Positions 1 to 11,368 of a stretch of 64,000 nucleotides of DNA are shown here, piece by piece. The notes beneath the pieces are model-generated. The model did no database searches and had not been told where the DNA came from. It worked only from the letters and a program-made list of their open reading frames with translations. Positions within the stretch are counted from its first letter, which is position 1. The number at the start of each line of letters is the position of its first letter. This DNA is from Ciborinia camelliae. Lineage: Eukaryota > Ascomycota > Leotiomycetes > Helotiales > Sclerotiniaceae. The position numbers and the translations under genes were made by a program. The DNA is taken from positions 188,575 through 252,574 of the forward strand of contig JANPYM010000022.1 of NCBI GenBank assembly GCA_025890175.1. Direction: 5' to 3'.

Positions 1-787
1 CCAAGTATATCAGAGGTTATTCCAAACAGAGGCGGGCTGTACTTGTAAATCTCTACAACTTGTATGCGGTCTGGTAGGTTGGAATCATGAGCTTCTTGTT
101 TATTGTTGGGCAGCCGTGGCTTTGAATTAGAGGCACGGAAACTTGAAAGGTCTTACGTATACTCCGTACGTACGATTACTACAATACGACCTCAATTCCC
201 TGTTTGTCAATAGTGATAACTTATAAGGTGCTAAGCCTCCCCTGTTGAGCTATTTCAGGATCGTAGGGTAGCATTCAGGGGTACTGAAACCCTACAAAGG
301 CTGGGGGATAAGCTCCACCAAATTACGAATTACAGGGTTAGAATTCCATCTCCACCCTCAGATATCACCAAACAAACAAAAGGATCCAGTAATTTCTTGA
401 GGCGAATGAAAATTTGTTCCCTCAACTCCTCAAGTTCCAAGGTTTCCGTTGTTGCGATACAAATAGATGGGAACATTACTTTTCGTACAATTCTCCCCAA
501 TCACAATCGACTTTATACATTATCTAACGCAATAATCTAGTGATTATTCCCAGCCACAACCATGGGTTGGTAGTAAGTAGGCTTGGGCCCTTTGTTGGTG
601 TTGTAGTTTGCTGCAGGATTCGTACATGTAACACGAAATGTGGCTAGGTATAAATTGCGGCTGTGTGACATTGACAAAGTGTTACTTATAAGTCCATTAC
701 CAGTCATTCCCACCTCCCTCTTCATCCTTCAAACACACATTCATTCCTGCTTTTAGATTTCCTAACAAAAATAATCTCAATTTCAAA
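1..787. other. Intergenic, upstream of the GPI-protein gene
   Basis: I recognise no gene here. The last 80 bases before the ATG at 788 are pyrimidine-rich and then A-rich (CAAAATG start context), as is usual in fungal 5' leaders. Confidence 0.5.
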
Positions 788-1405
788 ATGCGTTCTTCCA
801 CTGTCGCTTTCGCCATCACGTTGGCCTTGGCCAACTCCGCATCAGTTCTAGCTGCCGGTGGCCCTGAGTCCGCAGCTACAGTATCCCATTCTTCTTATTC
901 CATTCAACAAACTGGGGATAGTGAAGATATCGGTGTTCCCTCAGCGACTTCCAGTGCGGTTTCTTCCTCATCTTTGGCTGTTCTCCTTCCAATAACCACT
1001 GCTATCTCCGTTTCAGCAAGCAGTGCTTTGCCATCGGACGCATCATCCTTCTCCTCCTTCTCCATAAGCTATGTCTCCCACACCGTATATCCATCTGGAT
1101 CCGCATACTCATCTGGTTCCGTCTCAAGTTCCAGTGTATCCGGTAAACCAAGTGGATACAGCAACTCGACCATCGTCTCTACTGCCACTGCCTCCGGATC
1201 TGGCGCCAGAACATCTACTGCTACCGCGATTACCGAAGTTCCTGGAGCTACGACCGGAGCTAGCAAGACTGCAGCTTCGGCAAGTGCAAGCCCGAGCGCC
1301 ACAACATCGCACTCTGCTGCCGATGCTTTGTCATTGAGTGGAACATCTTGGAGTGTTGGAGGTCTCATGCTTGGTGGAATGGCAGTTGTATTTGGCTTCT
1401 TCTAA
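788..1405 (+). CDS. Secreted serine/threonine-rich GPI-anchored-type protein
   Basis: This single-exon gene encodes 205 aa. The N-terminus is a clear signal peptide (MRSSTVAFAITLALANSASV, cleavage probably after VLA near residue 22). The rest is a low-complexity Ser/Thr/Ala-rich stalk with no recognisable catalytic domain, such as is usually heavily O-mannosylated. The last 20 residues are hydrophobic (GGLMLGGMAVVFGFF at the very end) after a small-residue stretch, which is the expected layout of a GPI attachment signal. The start was chosen because the signal peptide begins at this ATG, with a good CAAAATG context. It is probably a cell-wall or plasma-membrane surface protein. No family more specific than fungal serine-rich GPI protein can be named. 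Signal peptide and tail are seen; localisation is inferred. Confidence 0.8.
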   Translation: MRSSTVAFAITLALANSASVLAAGGPESAATVSHSSYSIQQTGDSEDIGVPSATSSAVSSSSLAVLLPITTAISVSASSALPSDASSFSSFSISYVSHTVYPSGSAYSSGSVSSSSVSGKPSGYSNSTIVSTATASGSGARTSTATAITEVPGATTGASKTAASASASPSATTSHSAADALSLSGTSWSVGGLMLGGMAVVFGFF

Positions 1406-1778
1406 TTGCCTTGGCATTTTTTGATTGGGTTCAGGGTGTAATAATTGTATGATGGAGTTTAGGATTTGCGGATTCGGATATGGATATGGATATGGATATC
1501 GATATCTAAATGGGAGTTAATGAGAGAGGATATCATATTTGAGTTTGGCATTCTGCTGCATACATCATTTTTGGATTTAATGTTTCGATTCTGATTGCTT
1601 CTGGTTGTTATGCGAATACAATTTTTGGCATTTTAGATACCAGGCCCTGTCTCTATCGAATGGAAATTTAGCTGACTTGATTAAATTTATTTTGACAATG
1701 TGCATGCATATGTTTAAGTGAAACAGCTTTAGGTTGTGATTAGTGAAAAATTGTTACATGTCCCAGAATATCTCGTGT
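1406..1778. other. 3' flank with short GATATG repeat
   Basis: This is the likely 3' untranslated region of the upstream gene. A short run of GATATG units occurs near 1475-1508. Nothing else is recognised. Confidence 0.4.
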
Positions 1779-2030
1779 TTAACCCGTGTTGTCTCGAGCC
1801 AAGATCATTTCCATACCCATGAAGGGCTTCCAACCAGATACCTTCCTCGCCATTATCAACTCTGCATCCTCCATTGTGAGCTTCGAAATTCTTTCGATGT
1901 CTCGAGCCTCTTCTACAAGATTTGTTCTGATAAACTTCGCAGACGTTCGAGGATTTCCTGCCACCAGCCTAATGCATACCTCTGCCCAGCTCCTCATGCA
2001 TCGGATAGATTGTGGGCCATAAATGACAAA
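1779..2030 (-). CDS. Possible terminal exon of an unrecognised gene
   Basis: An open frame of 84 codons ends at 1779 and can start after a plausible 3' splice site (CCTGACTTTCCAG, with a CTGAC branch-like motif) at 2031. The peptide is not low-complexity and has a helical, charged middle (NLVEEARDIERISKL), so it may be a real exon or a gene fragment. Upstream exons are not obvious. A frame containing MTQATSSWEENARCDIF at about 2060-2110 is one candidate, but the join is uncertain. I recognise no family. Confidence 0.2.
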   Translation of the reverse strand, partial: FVIYGPQSIRCMRSWAEVCIRLVAGNPRTSAKFIRTNLVEEARDIERISKLTMEDAELIMARKVSGWKPFMGMEMILARDNTG

Positions 2031-2307
2031 CTGGAAAGTCAGGTCTTAAGAAACTGGATTCGCCACCAGCAAAGATATCACATCGCGCATTCTCTTCCCA
2101 AGAAGAAGTCGCCTGGGTCATATCAAGTCCATCACTCAGGGCCGGGACACCTACAGGTAACAGGATGCTTTGTTTAAATTCGTGTGTTTGAGTCTGTTTG
2201 TTGGTAGAGAGTATCAATTGGATTAATGCCAATGATAAAGTCGCTCCAGCACTAAAAAACCTACCAGGAAAGTGTATATCTGAAAATAACCTGACTCGAT
2301 TGACCAA

Positions 2308-2886
2308 AAGCTCTGGAGGTAAAGTTTCCGACCCAGCCTGTTTTTATTTTCTACCAATACTAACTACCATTACCTAGCTATAGGCACTTGGCACTACTGA
2401 AGTTGATGCGTAAGTGTGTGGATAAGATGCAGATTTGGACTGGAAACTAGCTCAATCTTCAACTCGTCAAGGAAAAACTGTAAGCCTTAGGCTATCCAGT
2501 ATGAATCACGCTTCTATCAATATGTTGTTGAGCTTAGCCTCCATATAACTATCAAATATATTTTATTATGGATTGAGGTTAAGTTTAATGAAAGGTGGAA
2601 TGTTTCAGTTCACTCTCAGATCTTCAATTTATACATGCAACCGCGCCTCTGACATCCTACGTGAAATTTCCATCTAGTTGATATAACTTGTAGTTCTGCT
2701 TTATAATCCTCACTCTGGAGCCTAATTATGGATTGATCTTTGTAGGTTTACAGGAAGAAATTTGGCACATATTGCTACCTCCATATTTGTAAACGTCAAA
2801 AAATTGATTCCTGTACCATTAACAAATTACCTTTGGTGGGCATACAGCCAGTATCATACTAATATGAAGTCCCATACATATAGAAA
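2308..2886. other. Intergenic
   Basis: AT-rich spacer. No gene, RNA or repeat is recognised. Confidence 0.4.
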
Positions 2887-3745
2887 TCAAAACCCGATCA
2901 TATCAATCCACTCTGTATATCTTCCTTCAGATAATACCTTTCTAGCTTCCATAAAGGTTCCAATATCATGAAAATGTTTTTGATGAGCCTGCCAAATCCG
3001 AAACTCCTCCCAGGTCTTGACCCAGGACCCAATATATTTGTGTTTCAACAAGTCTCGTTCAATAATCGCAATCGCCTCGTCGTCCCACGCGTATCCCTTG
3101 TTGAATGGATTTGGTAATTGACTCGGAACAAGGTCCCCATCATTTCCGTCGACTTTAATGGGTCCCCTCATAATGGATCTATCAAAATCCCGGTATCTAC
3201 TTTCCAAATCGAGTTCCGCCGAAGTAGGTTGGTATCCATGATTTTCTCCATACACGGATCGACGAAGATAATGCCGCCTAGAACTGAGGCTCAACAAGCT
3301 TGCACATCGATATTGAGGTCCCATCCAGGTTTCTAGGAGTTCGTCTAGATGTGTAGACCATTCATTGTCGGTTGATAGGGAAACGATGGCATCAGGGTGG
3401 GAAAATTTGAAACATGCTTACATCTTTCTGCACGTAACCCCAAGACAGACAGACATACAAGGTGTAAGGTGGCTCATGATTTCGTGAATAAGCTCAGGGG
3501 CTAGCATGGTGATGCTGGCTGAGCCCTGCCTTCGGGAGGCCGGAATGCCTAACAGAATTAGTTGATACAAATCAATCGGAAGTGACATATAAATGGAACC
3601 TACCAACTTCCTGCTCAGAATTATTCTGCTCAAGATAAGAATCCGCATTAATGACTTGAGACTTATCGTCAACGCCGTTTTGATCAGTATGCAGAGCTGT
3701 TGCCATGCTTTTCGAGTCGTGCTCCATGTCGCCCACGTTTGTCAT
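2887..3745 (-). pseudogene. F-box protein gene interrupted by an in-frame stop
   Basis: Two exons can be read: 3745-3604 and 3548-2887. They are joined by a 55-bp intron (GTAGGT...CTAATTCTGTTAG) that keeps the frame. The start of exon 2 gives an F-box-like segment (APELIHEIMSHLTPCMSVCL followed by GVTCRKM). Immediately after CRKM, at 3420-3418, there is a TAA. The same frame then stays open for 176 more codons to a stop at 2887 and reads as the usual C-terminal part of fungal F-box proteins (for example HLDELLETWMGPQYRC, WVKTWEEFRIW). A GTAAGC donor overlaps the stop, but I found no phase-compatible acceptor that does not delete conserved-looking sequence. A nonsense mutation in a recently lost gene is the simplest reading. 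F-box proteins normally recruit substrates to SCF ubiquitin ligases. A sequencing error at one base is the main alternative. Confidence 0.6.
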
Positions 3746-3959
3746 GATAGACCATTCGTTGATATGGTGAGTTGTGATGGAAAACCTGGATTTCAAGATG
3801 GTTTGCCGGGAAGTGTATGAAGAGAAATGATTCTCAAGATGGTTTGTCGAGAGATTTGTGTCTAAAGGGAGTCCTCGGAAGGACGTTGATAACTTAAAGT
3901 GCGACATTGTGCCATGGTGCTTGAAGGGATTTCCGGGAAACTGAGTCACAAATGATATC

Positions 3960-4440
3960 TCAGTCACTCGTTCTGCTAAAATCTGGGATGTTTTTCCTTA
4001 GATAAATTTTGCAATATTGGTGAATATAGACACGTGATAATGCCCAAGGCATATCACGCCAGTATAGCTCTTCTCGGAGTCCAACCCTAGAATCCACCCA
4101 ATCAACAAAGTCAGAATCATCAAAATTCATCATCAATAGTTTTTGAACTTTCAATGGACTCGAAAACCCAGCAGAGGACTTGGTGGTCAAAAGATCCTTG
4201 ACCGAGAAAAACCTCAGATCGGAAACTCGTGAAGACAAATGATCCTCCAGACAACGCTCATGGCAGAGAATTTATCTCTAGATCTAGCAGGTTCTTGGGT
4301 AGTCTCATTTTCGGAAAGTTGGCCCATCCTCGATGTTCACAGCAATTTGTATAGGCCGCAGCAGCTGCAGTGACAATATTGGTTTGCATAGAAGGAGCTG
4401 TGGAACGTGCGAGAAGTTCGAGAGTCATAGTAAGTCTCTC
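3960..4440 (-). pseudogene. Possible frameshifted gene fragment
   Basis: Two open frames abut with a shift of one base near 4260. The upstream frame ends in RLPKNLLDLEI and the downstream frame begins ILCHERCLEDHLSSRVSDL and runs to a stop at 3960. Dropping one A from the ATAAATT run would fuse them into one continuous, non-repetitive peptide of roughly 150 residues, with sequence such as YWRDMPWALSRVYIHQYCKI near the end. I do not recognise the family. It lies just upstream of the broken F-box gene on the same strand, so the pair may be a decaying neighbourhood. Confidence 0.3.
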
Positions 4441-4479
4441 AACCTCAGGCTCTTCTCCTAGCATAGCATAGCATAGCAT

Positions 4480-6464
4480 ATCATAGATTGATGATATAAA
4501 TGCCGGTGCGAGCAGAAATCCTGCCGAAAATTGCCATGATGAATCAAAAAAGTGATTCCTGAGCGGAGTCTATGTTGAGCATATTTCATATAACCTGGCT
4601 GGTATCTTACTCCAAGAGTCCAAGCTACAGTAATACAGTATTGTATCACGCTTTCATGCGTTATTGGAATAAATATCATATATGATGAGGTTGCTCGGCC
4701 ATCAATCCTTCAAGACAACAACAGTGCTCCCATCTCCTAAAGTGGATAAATAATACCCCCACTACCCCGCAAAATACAGGGCTCATATCGCTAATCGATA
4801 GGCTGTCTGAGCGCCCCACGGTTGTGGGGTTAGGTTGCTGTGGCGGGTAAGCTTTTGATATTGAGAACGATAATACATGAAAACTTGAGGTCCGAAGACA
4901 AAGCCCAACGTTATGGTATTATCAAATAATATGGCCACTCGAATTATATGTTCAGAACTTTGGGTTAGGAATTTCTGCACATTGGGGGGATCATATAATG
5001 TGTTATCACCTACTTGTATTCCGAATAGTTCAAATGATGTAAATTTATGTCACGGTTGCGTCGTTTCTACATGATGATGGAAATGCCGATTGGGAGGTAG
5101 CATTATGGTACAACGGCTAGAAAATACATGAGCTGGAGACAGCTTGGTCTTCGTGATTGGATTCCAATACTAAGTATATCGGATGAACGGTATGAGATTG
5201 AATTGACAAAAAGCAGAGCTTGCTGAAGACCATCACGGTTCCGCTGAATCAGCAATTGACGGAAAGGAAAGGAATTTATTATACTATCAGATACAGGAAA
5301 ACAGGATAATTGACCTGGAAATGGGCGAATTATGGTCTCAATACTATTGGTGATGGAGAAATCATCTTTTGAGGATCATCATCCATTATATCATTACCTA
5401 CCTTCAATGGAAGGATACATCTACAATCTATCGGCATCCCTTATTATCAGATATCATGGACTGCACCAAGTAACTACCTAACTCACCCATATGGACTCTC
5501 GCCTACTTGATTGCTTCCCAAGTTGCTTGAGCCACCGAACCTATAATTCAACGCATCAGCATATCATTTCCAGCAGATTTAATCAGATACTTTGCCGTGG
5601 TGAAGCGAATGAATTCCTGGATACTACTCTGCCATGGGATGGAAAGCATAAACACGAATTAGTTGAAGATATTTGTCAATTGTATTCCCTACATGACAAA
5701 CCAGGGACAGAAGAAGCCATAGCCATTCTGACATCATTCTGATATCATTTCCCAGACGTATTTTGCGTTCCTTACATTGAGCACCTATATAGATATTGTT
5801 GCAACGAGTTTCACATATTCTTTCAATAGGGAAGAATGAGAATGAGCAAGAAAAGCATGCAATGCAATTGTGATTTTTGCCGTAGCAGAATCTATGGAGG
5901 AGAGTATCATGGCTACAATAGACTGTGCAAAACGCGTCGTTCTGGAAAACTTTCAAGTTACATCAATTACTAATTGAAGAAATAAGGAGCTGTCAGAATT
6001 TCTGGAGCCCAAACACAAGCCCACTTCAAATCGTACCTCAAATCCTAGTTTTACCTTTCTTTATTAGATAGCTTTATTAATTAGATAGCTACGAGGGCAA
6101 ACAAGCAAACAAGCGAGGAAGAGAGCAAGCTACAATGATATGGGATATGGGATATCCCTATGTAATAAAAAGACGACAAGATATAAAACACAGTTAGAAC
6201 AAAGGGGTAATCATTTCTATAATATATGATATGATATACATCATCAAAAGTATGATCTACAATCGCAACAATGAACCCTATTGTACAACGACAACCCCCA
6301 TTTCTGCAATGATAATCCCGATATGTGTATGCTGTACTGCGGCTACGAGAAACCCAGTCGTAAGCCAGCCCGCGAGATGATGCAGGGAAGCCATATCGAA
6401 TTGAGTGCAATTGAGTTTCGAGACTATTGACGCATACCCCAGCCCAGGACAGGACGTACGTCCA
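4480..6464. other. Long intergenic stretch
   Basis: No convincing gene. A short open frame on the plus strand at 5491-5742 begins at an ATG but has no recognisable domain and no supporting context. The last part (6060-6464) is the likely 3' region of the diflavin reductase gene. Confidence 0.4.
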
Positions 6465-9025
6465 CTACCACGTCTCCTGTATATACCTCTTCAGCCTCTC
6501 CAAATCCGCCAAGTAGGCCTCGGCCTCATCGTCACTCAATCCCCCATGATCCCGCAAGATATTTAAGAAAGCGAATCTGACCCCCTTCGGCATACCACCC
6601 GAACTTCCACACACATAAACCAACGCATTATGCTTCATCAACAACTCGCAAAACCCCTTTCCTCGTCTCGTGATCTCATCTTGTACGTAGACCTTCTGCG
6701 GACCATCTCTTGAGAAAACTGGAAATGCAGAAAGCTCCCGGCTAAGCCTCCCCCATTCCATCTCATAAAAGTAATCTGCTGCGCGATTACGTCCACCATA
6801 TATAAGGTAGGACATGCCAAATAATGCTTGCTGTTCTTCTGGACTTTGAGTTCTTTGCTTGGAGCGGTCCCAGAGCAATGCCCGGAGAGGTGCGATTCCC
6901 GTACCCGCTCCGATCAAAATGAGAGGAGCTTCTGTGAGTATTTTGGGTTTTAGGTAGAAAGATTCATTTATGTTGTGCTTGATAGTGAGTTTGGATCCTC
7001 TGGTAACGGCGGCTAGATAGCGGGAACAGAGACCATTGCGGACCTTTTGGAGAACGGTGCGGTATTTAACGATGGCGACAAGTATTTGAAAGTGGTGGAA
7101 TTTGTTTCCTGCCTTCGGGGGATGGTGCATGATGCCGCCTGAGCTGATGCTGAATTCGCGACCTCGGATCACAGGGAATATGGTGGAGGCGTGTTTCCAT
7201 GGAAGCTTGACGCTTGGGAAGTCTTGAAGAACTTCAAGTATACTGCGGCGAGGGCGCGTAGTATAATCGTAAAATTCGTCAGTGTAGACAGGGTCTTGAA
7301 ACTCGAGAAGGCGTTTCTTGTGCATCGGGTCATCTGTATAATTTGCCATGATTTCGAAGAAGTGACGCTTAGGAATGGCTTGAAAGTCGAGATTATGGGT
7401 CAATAGCTCTCGCAGTGTTTGATCATCATCGATTGGATGGAGGCCGGGCTGTGACGATACCAAATTTTGGTCGCCGAACCAATTTGGTGATCTTGGATGG
7501 AAATGTAATTTCGAATTCGCAACATCATTCCATCCCATCAAGTCAATCAGAGTCTGGACATCTCCAGGAAAATTCTTTGGATAAATCGTTATGGTATCTC
7601 CAGCAGTAAAAGTCGATTGCCTGAGGTGTATCTTGAAGGTTATTTCGCGAACATCCTGCCAGTGATCAATGGGAGTGACGCGCCTGTTGTCTGTGACATG
7701 TACATCAATCGCGCCTTTAAGATCTGGGAAAGGTGCAGTTTGAGGCAATTTCTCATCAATACTTTCTGGTTCATCGTTAGAGGAATCAGTCAATCGATGC
7801 GTTGATCCTTCATATCCGTATCCGAGCCCAGAATTATCTTTCATTGTTGTTGTTGTTGTTGATGATGATGCTCTTGCCTTGTTTGAGATAGAAGATTGCT
7901 GATGCTGAGATTGATCATCCACTTGACCGATAGTAAGATTACCTTGATCCTGATCTTGATCTTGATGGTTAAAAGAAGTTGTAGGTAAATTGAGAGTGTT
8001 TAAATCGTCGGTGGGAGGAATTTTGTTTTTTAATGACTTAAATGCTGTTTGATCAATTTGGCCCTCCTCATTGTTTTTTGGTGGTGAATTTAACTCATCA
8101 GTAACCGGAGAAGATTCATTTTTTAACTCTAACCAATATTTCGGAGGTAGAAGAACACCATCGGGAATTTGGTCTAAGCCATCTGGTAATGGATATGATT
8201 CGAGGAGTTTCTTTCTAAGGTCAATGTACCAAGATAGGAAAGTTCCATCAACACTATTTAATGTTAGGAAAGAAGGCGACGGGTGATTTAAGTGATAGAA
8301 AGGAAAGAGAGAAAAACATAGAACAGCGCAGCTTCTCCCACAAAACCAATAGGTGAAGGGGTTTCAATGTACATTGCACATAGAAGGAAGCTTCATTATG
8401 CGATCCCACTTACCCTTCTTCATGTTGTTCATCACCCTCACCTCGAGGATATATTTCTTTCCCACCTAGTTGTTCCAACCTTTTATGTAATTTACGAGCT
8501 GCAAAGTTAAACCTATCGAAGCATTAGTATAGTATCATTTGGGTAAACACATCTACCCCAGAGACAAGAGAAAAGAAAGGAAACTCCGAATGGAACAAAA
8601 TCCATCCCAGCTTGAAACCTACTTTGCGTATGAACTATCACCAAGACCAAAGGTGGTGAAATTCACGTGACTTAAATAATTCGGAGGCAAACGCTTTCTC
8701 AAAAGACTAGTCCAAAACTTCCTTGAATTCTTGGGAAATTCCCCTTGCCCGGTGGTTGATACGGTAAATATAACAAATGTATATTTGGATAATTCTCTCT
8801 GTTTGATAGATTCCCATAAGTATATTTGAACCAAAGGCTAGGAAAGGAAAGGAAAGAATTACATACAATGTCGACAAGATCCATCTCGGACACCCTTGTT
8901 ATGAAATGAAGTCTTTCCATAACACGTCCCAATTCTTCGGCCACATCTTGAGAGTTTCCCGTTTCACTTCCATACAGAATGAGAGCATTTCTATCGTGTT
9001 GTTTGCCATTGATAATTTCAGACAT
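6465..9025 (-). CDS. TAH18: NADPH-dependent diflavin oxidoreductase (Tah18/NDOR1)
   Basis: Tah18 passes electrons from NADPH through FAD and FMN to Dre2 in the cytosolic iron-sulphur assembly machinery. Four exons keep the frame: 9025-8867, 8798-8623, 8512-8414 and 8253-6465, giving 740 aa. The FMN/flavodoxin domain (residues 1-150) shows YGSETGNSQDVAEELGR, STTGQGEFPKN and FGLGDSSYAK, which continues as FNFAARKLHKRLEQLG across a splice. A long hydrophilic linker (about 160-300, with a DQDQDQ run and poly-Ser/Thr) follows. The FAD region has GREFSISS. The NADPH-binding part has GAGTGIAPLRALLWDR and YVCGSSGGMPKGVR, and the chain ends with an aromatic Trp (YIQETW), as cytochrome P450 reductase relatives do. 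It is longer than typical Tah18 because of the linker. Domains and splices are read from sequence; the CIA role is known for the family. Confidence 0.9.
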
Positions 9026-11368
9026 TTGGTAGATTATTCTGGGGATGTTTGTGGCAATGGCAAATATAAATGTTCATTTTCAGGATTATCATAATTCATT
9101 ATGGATTGATAAAGTCAGTTGGTCGGTCGGTCGGTCGATAAGAAAAGAAAACAATTTCAATTTTTTTGCCTACTAGGGACCCTATCAAAGAAAGGCGGTT
9201 AAGTGTGAGTCACGAGACATGCATGCACATGCAAAGGCGATTTGGTAAGGGAAAACATTCACCAAATTATTATCAATGCTTCCTGGCAATGGTGGAATTA
9301 TTGAACAATAATATGGATGATTGATTATTAAGAAACCTTCACCTCATGGATTGAAGCAGTTATATCTTCAAGGTGAATCCTTGTAGGTTAAGGTTACTTT
9401 TGAGAAGCTTTGTTACATGTACCTGAATGGTTTGGATGATTATCAGATACAATATAGGCCTAGTACAGGTAAATGGGATATAATATATGTATGGATGCCA
9501 GAAGGAAAGTTGAAACAAACCCTTTGTTTGATGGAGGGTCATTTTTACCAGTGAATGAAATTGATGGATCATGGATCGATCCCTACAATGCAGGATAATA
9601 ATGCGTCGGGTACCAACAGAAAGCTAGAAAGCTGTAGAAGAAAGAAATGTTGTTTTCAATTATGTAAGCAGAGGTGGCTGCCATGTACACTGTTCGAGGT
9701 ACCACCTGGTACACTTATGAGTCAGTCCTGCTCCTGCTAGCAATATGATAGATACATGATGACAACATTAGTGTTGGGCAATGGGAATGGGAATGGGAAT
9801 GAGAGTGTATAGTGAGTGCATGCATTATGCATTTGTAGTACATTTGTAGTATTGTAATAGAGAGCAATAAAGATATTGGATTCATTTTTAGAATTAACGA
9901 GGCCAATAATGAGGACAATAATGAGGATATTAATTCTGATACCTACTAAAGATACATGACATTATTGTAGGTCCATACTGTCTATACCTGATAATACCTA
10001 TAAAATATCAATCAATATAATGATTGATCTACTCCAGTAAATATTTTAAGTGGTTCTAGAATCTAGATCCCCATCTCAAGCTTGATGTCATTATGACATA
10101 TTGATTGTAATAAGTACCTGGTAAAAGTGTGAATCATCAATTAAATAAATACTGTATGAAGTACCCGCCACTATATAAATTATTCACTTCATAACTAAAA
10201 ACCTTTCTTAAAGGAAATGCATATATATACAATCTCACTCATAATACCATAATACCCCTTTCCTCTCTTAATACCTACCGAGGTCCCTAGTAGCTATCAT
10301 GAATCCTTCCCCTTTTATTATTACGCCATGACTCCTTTACCTTACCTTACCTTACCTTTCCTTTCCTTACCTTACCTTTCTCGCTATTTCCCCATGTTAC
10401 AAGTTGACTAGGTAGTACCATAGGTATGGATGTGATTTATCCCAACATCAAATCTCTCTCACCGTGCCACCTACCTACCGTACCTTATCAGCTCGATAAA
10501 GAAATCTTGTCCCGGAGTACGGTGTATCTTGACTTCCCTAGGTACTCGATCCCTCGATTTTCTTTTCCCATGATTGAATATATATTGAAATATAGTACAG
10601 TAGATAGAATAGTAGTATGGTAGTATAGTCGTATGGTAGTGTAGGTAGCTGTGAATGAAACTATTTGATCCAAGCCAATATCAATTCATCAATCAAATCC
10701 CTTCTCCTTTTACGCCATGAGATGACTCTTGAGGTTCCTCCTTACCTTGCCTTCCTTACCTTCCATTACCTCCTATCTCGCCATTTCCCCATGTTCTTTA
10801 TTTATGATCCGATCCCATATATCCCATCCTCCTCCTCTCACCGTGCCACTTCCCACGACCGTACTTGCCACCTCCCACCTCCCACCTGCCACCTTATCAA
10901 TTCTTCTGATTCTTCTTTCCCTAGTCGATTTCCTTCCAAGGTTTCTGATGTGGATTTTCTTGGGTTGAACTTTCTCTAATCAATCTCCAATCGAGTGAAT
11001 TCCCCGTTCCCAGCCCTGTTCAGCCACCCACCTTAATCCAATTACGGTAAGTGCCACTCGCTAAAATGCGGCTACCCAGCGATTCAATGGAATTTCGATA
11101 TATTCTACCCACTGCGCAATCCCGACTTTCTTTCTCCCTTTCCTTTTGAACACATCAACTTCAAGAATCCCGATCAGTGTCAACCACAACTTCAACCTCA
11201 ACCAAAATTCCCAAACCAGACCACTAGGGCACCTAGCTACCCTTTTCCAACTCCCCCAAATTTGTTTAGAGAGTATTTAAAACACTCCCAGCAAACGTCG
11301 ATCAATTTACACATCAATTCAAGCTTATACTCAGTCTTAACTACCACACCACCAAATCAATCATCATC
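9026..11368. other. Long intergenic region between TAH18 and the RRM gene
   Basis: No gene is recognised. It holds a (TCGG)n run at about 9120-9137, a GGGAAT run near 9780-9800, and CCTTA/CCTTT pyrimidine repeats at about 10330-10378 and again near 10740-10770. C/T-rich promoter-like sequence (CTTTCTTTCTCCCTTTCC) lies about 240 bases upstream of the RRM gene start. Confidence 0.5.

Noticed and set aside
5491..5742. Small plus-strand frame MDSRLLDCFPSC...
   Set aside because: No domain, no splice or conservation evidence; could be chance in a 2-kb spacer.
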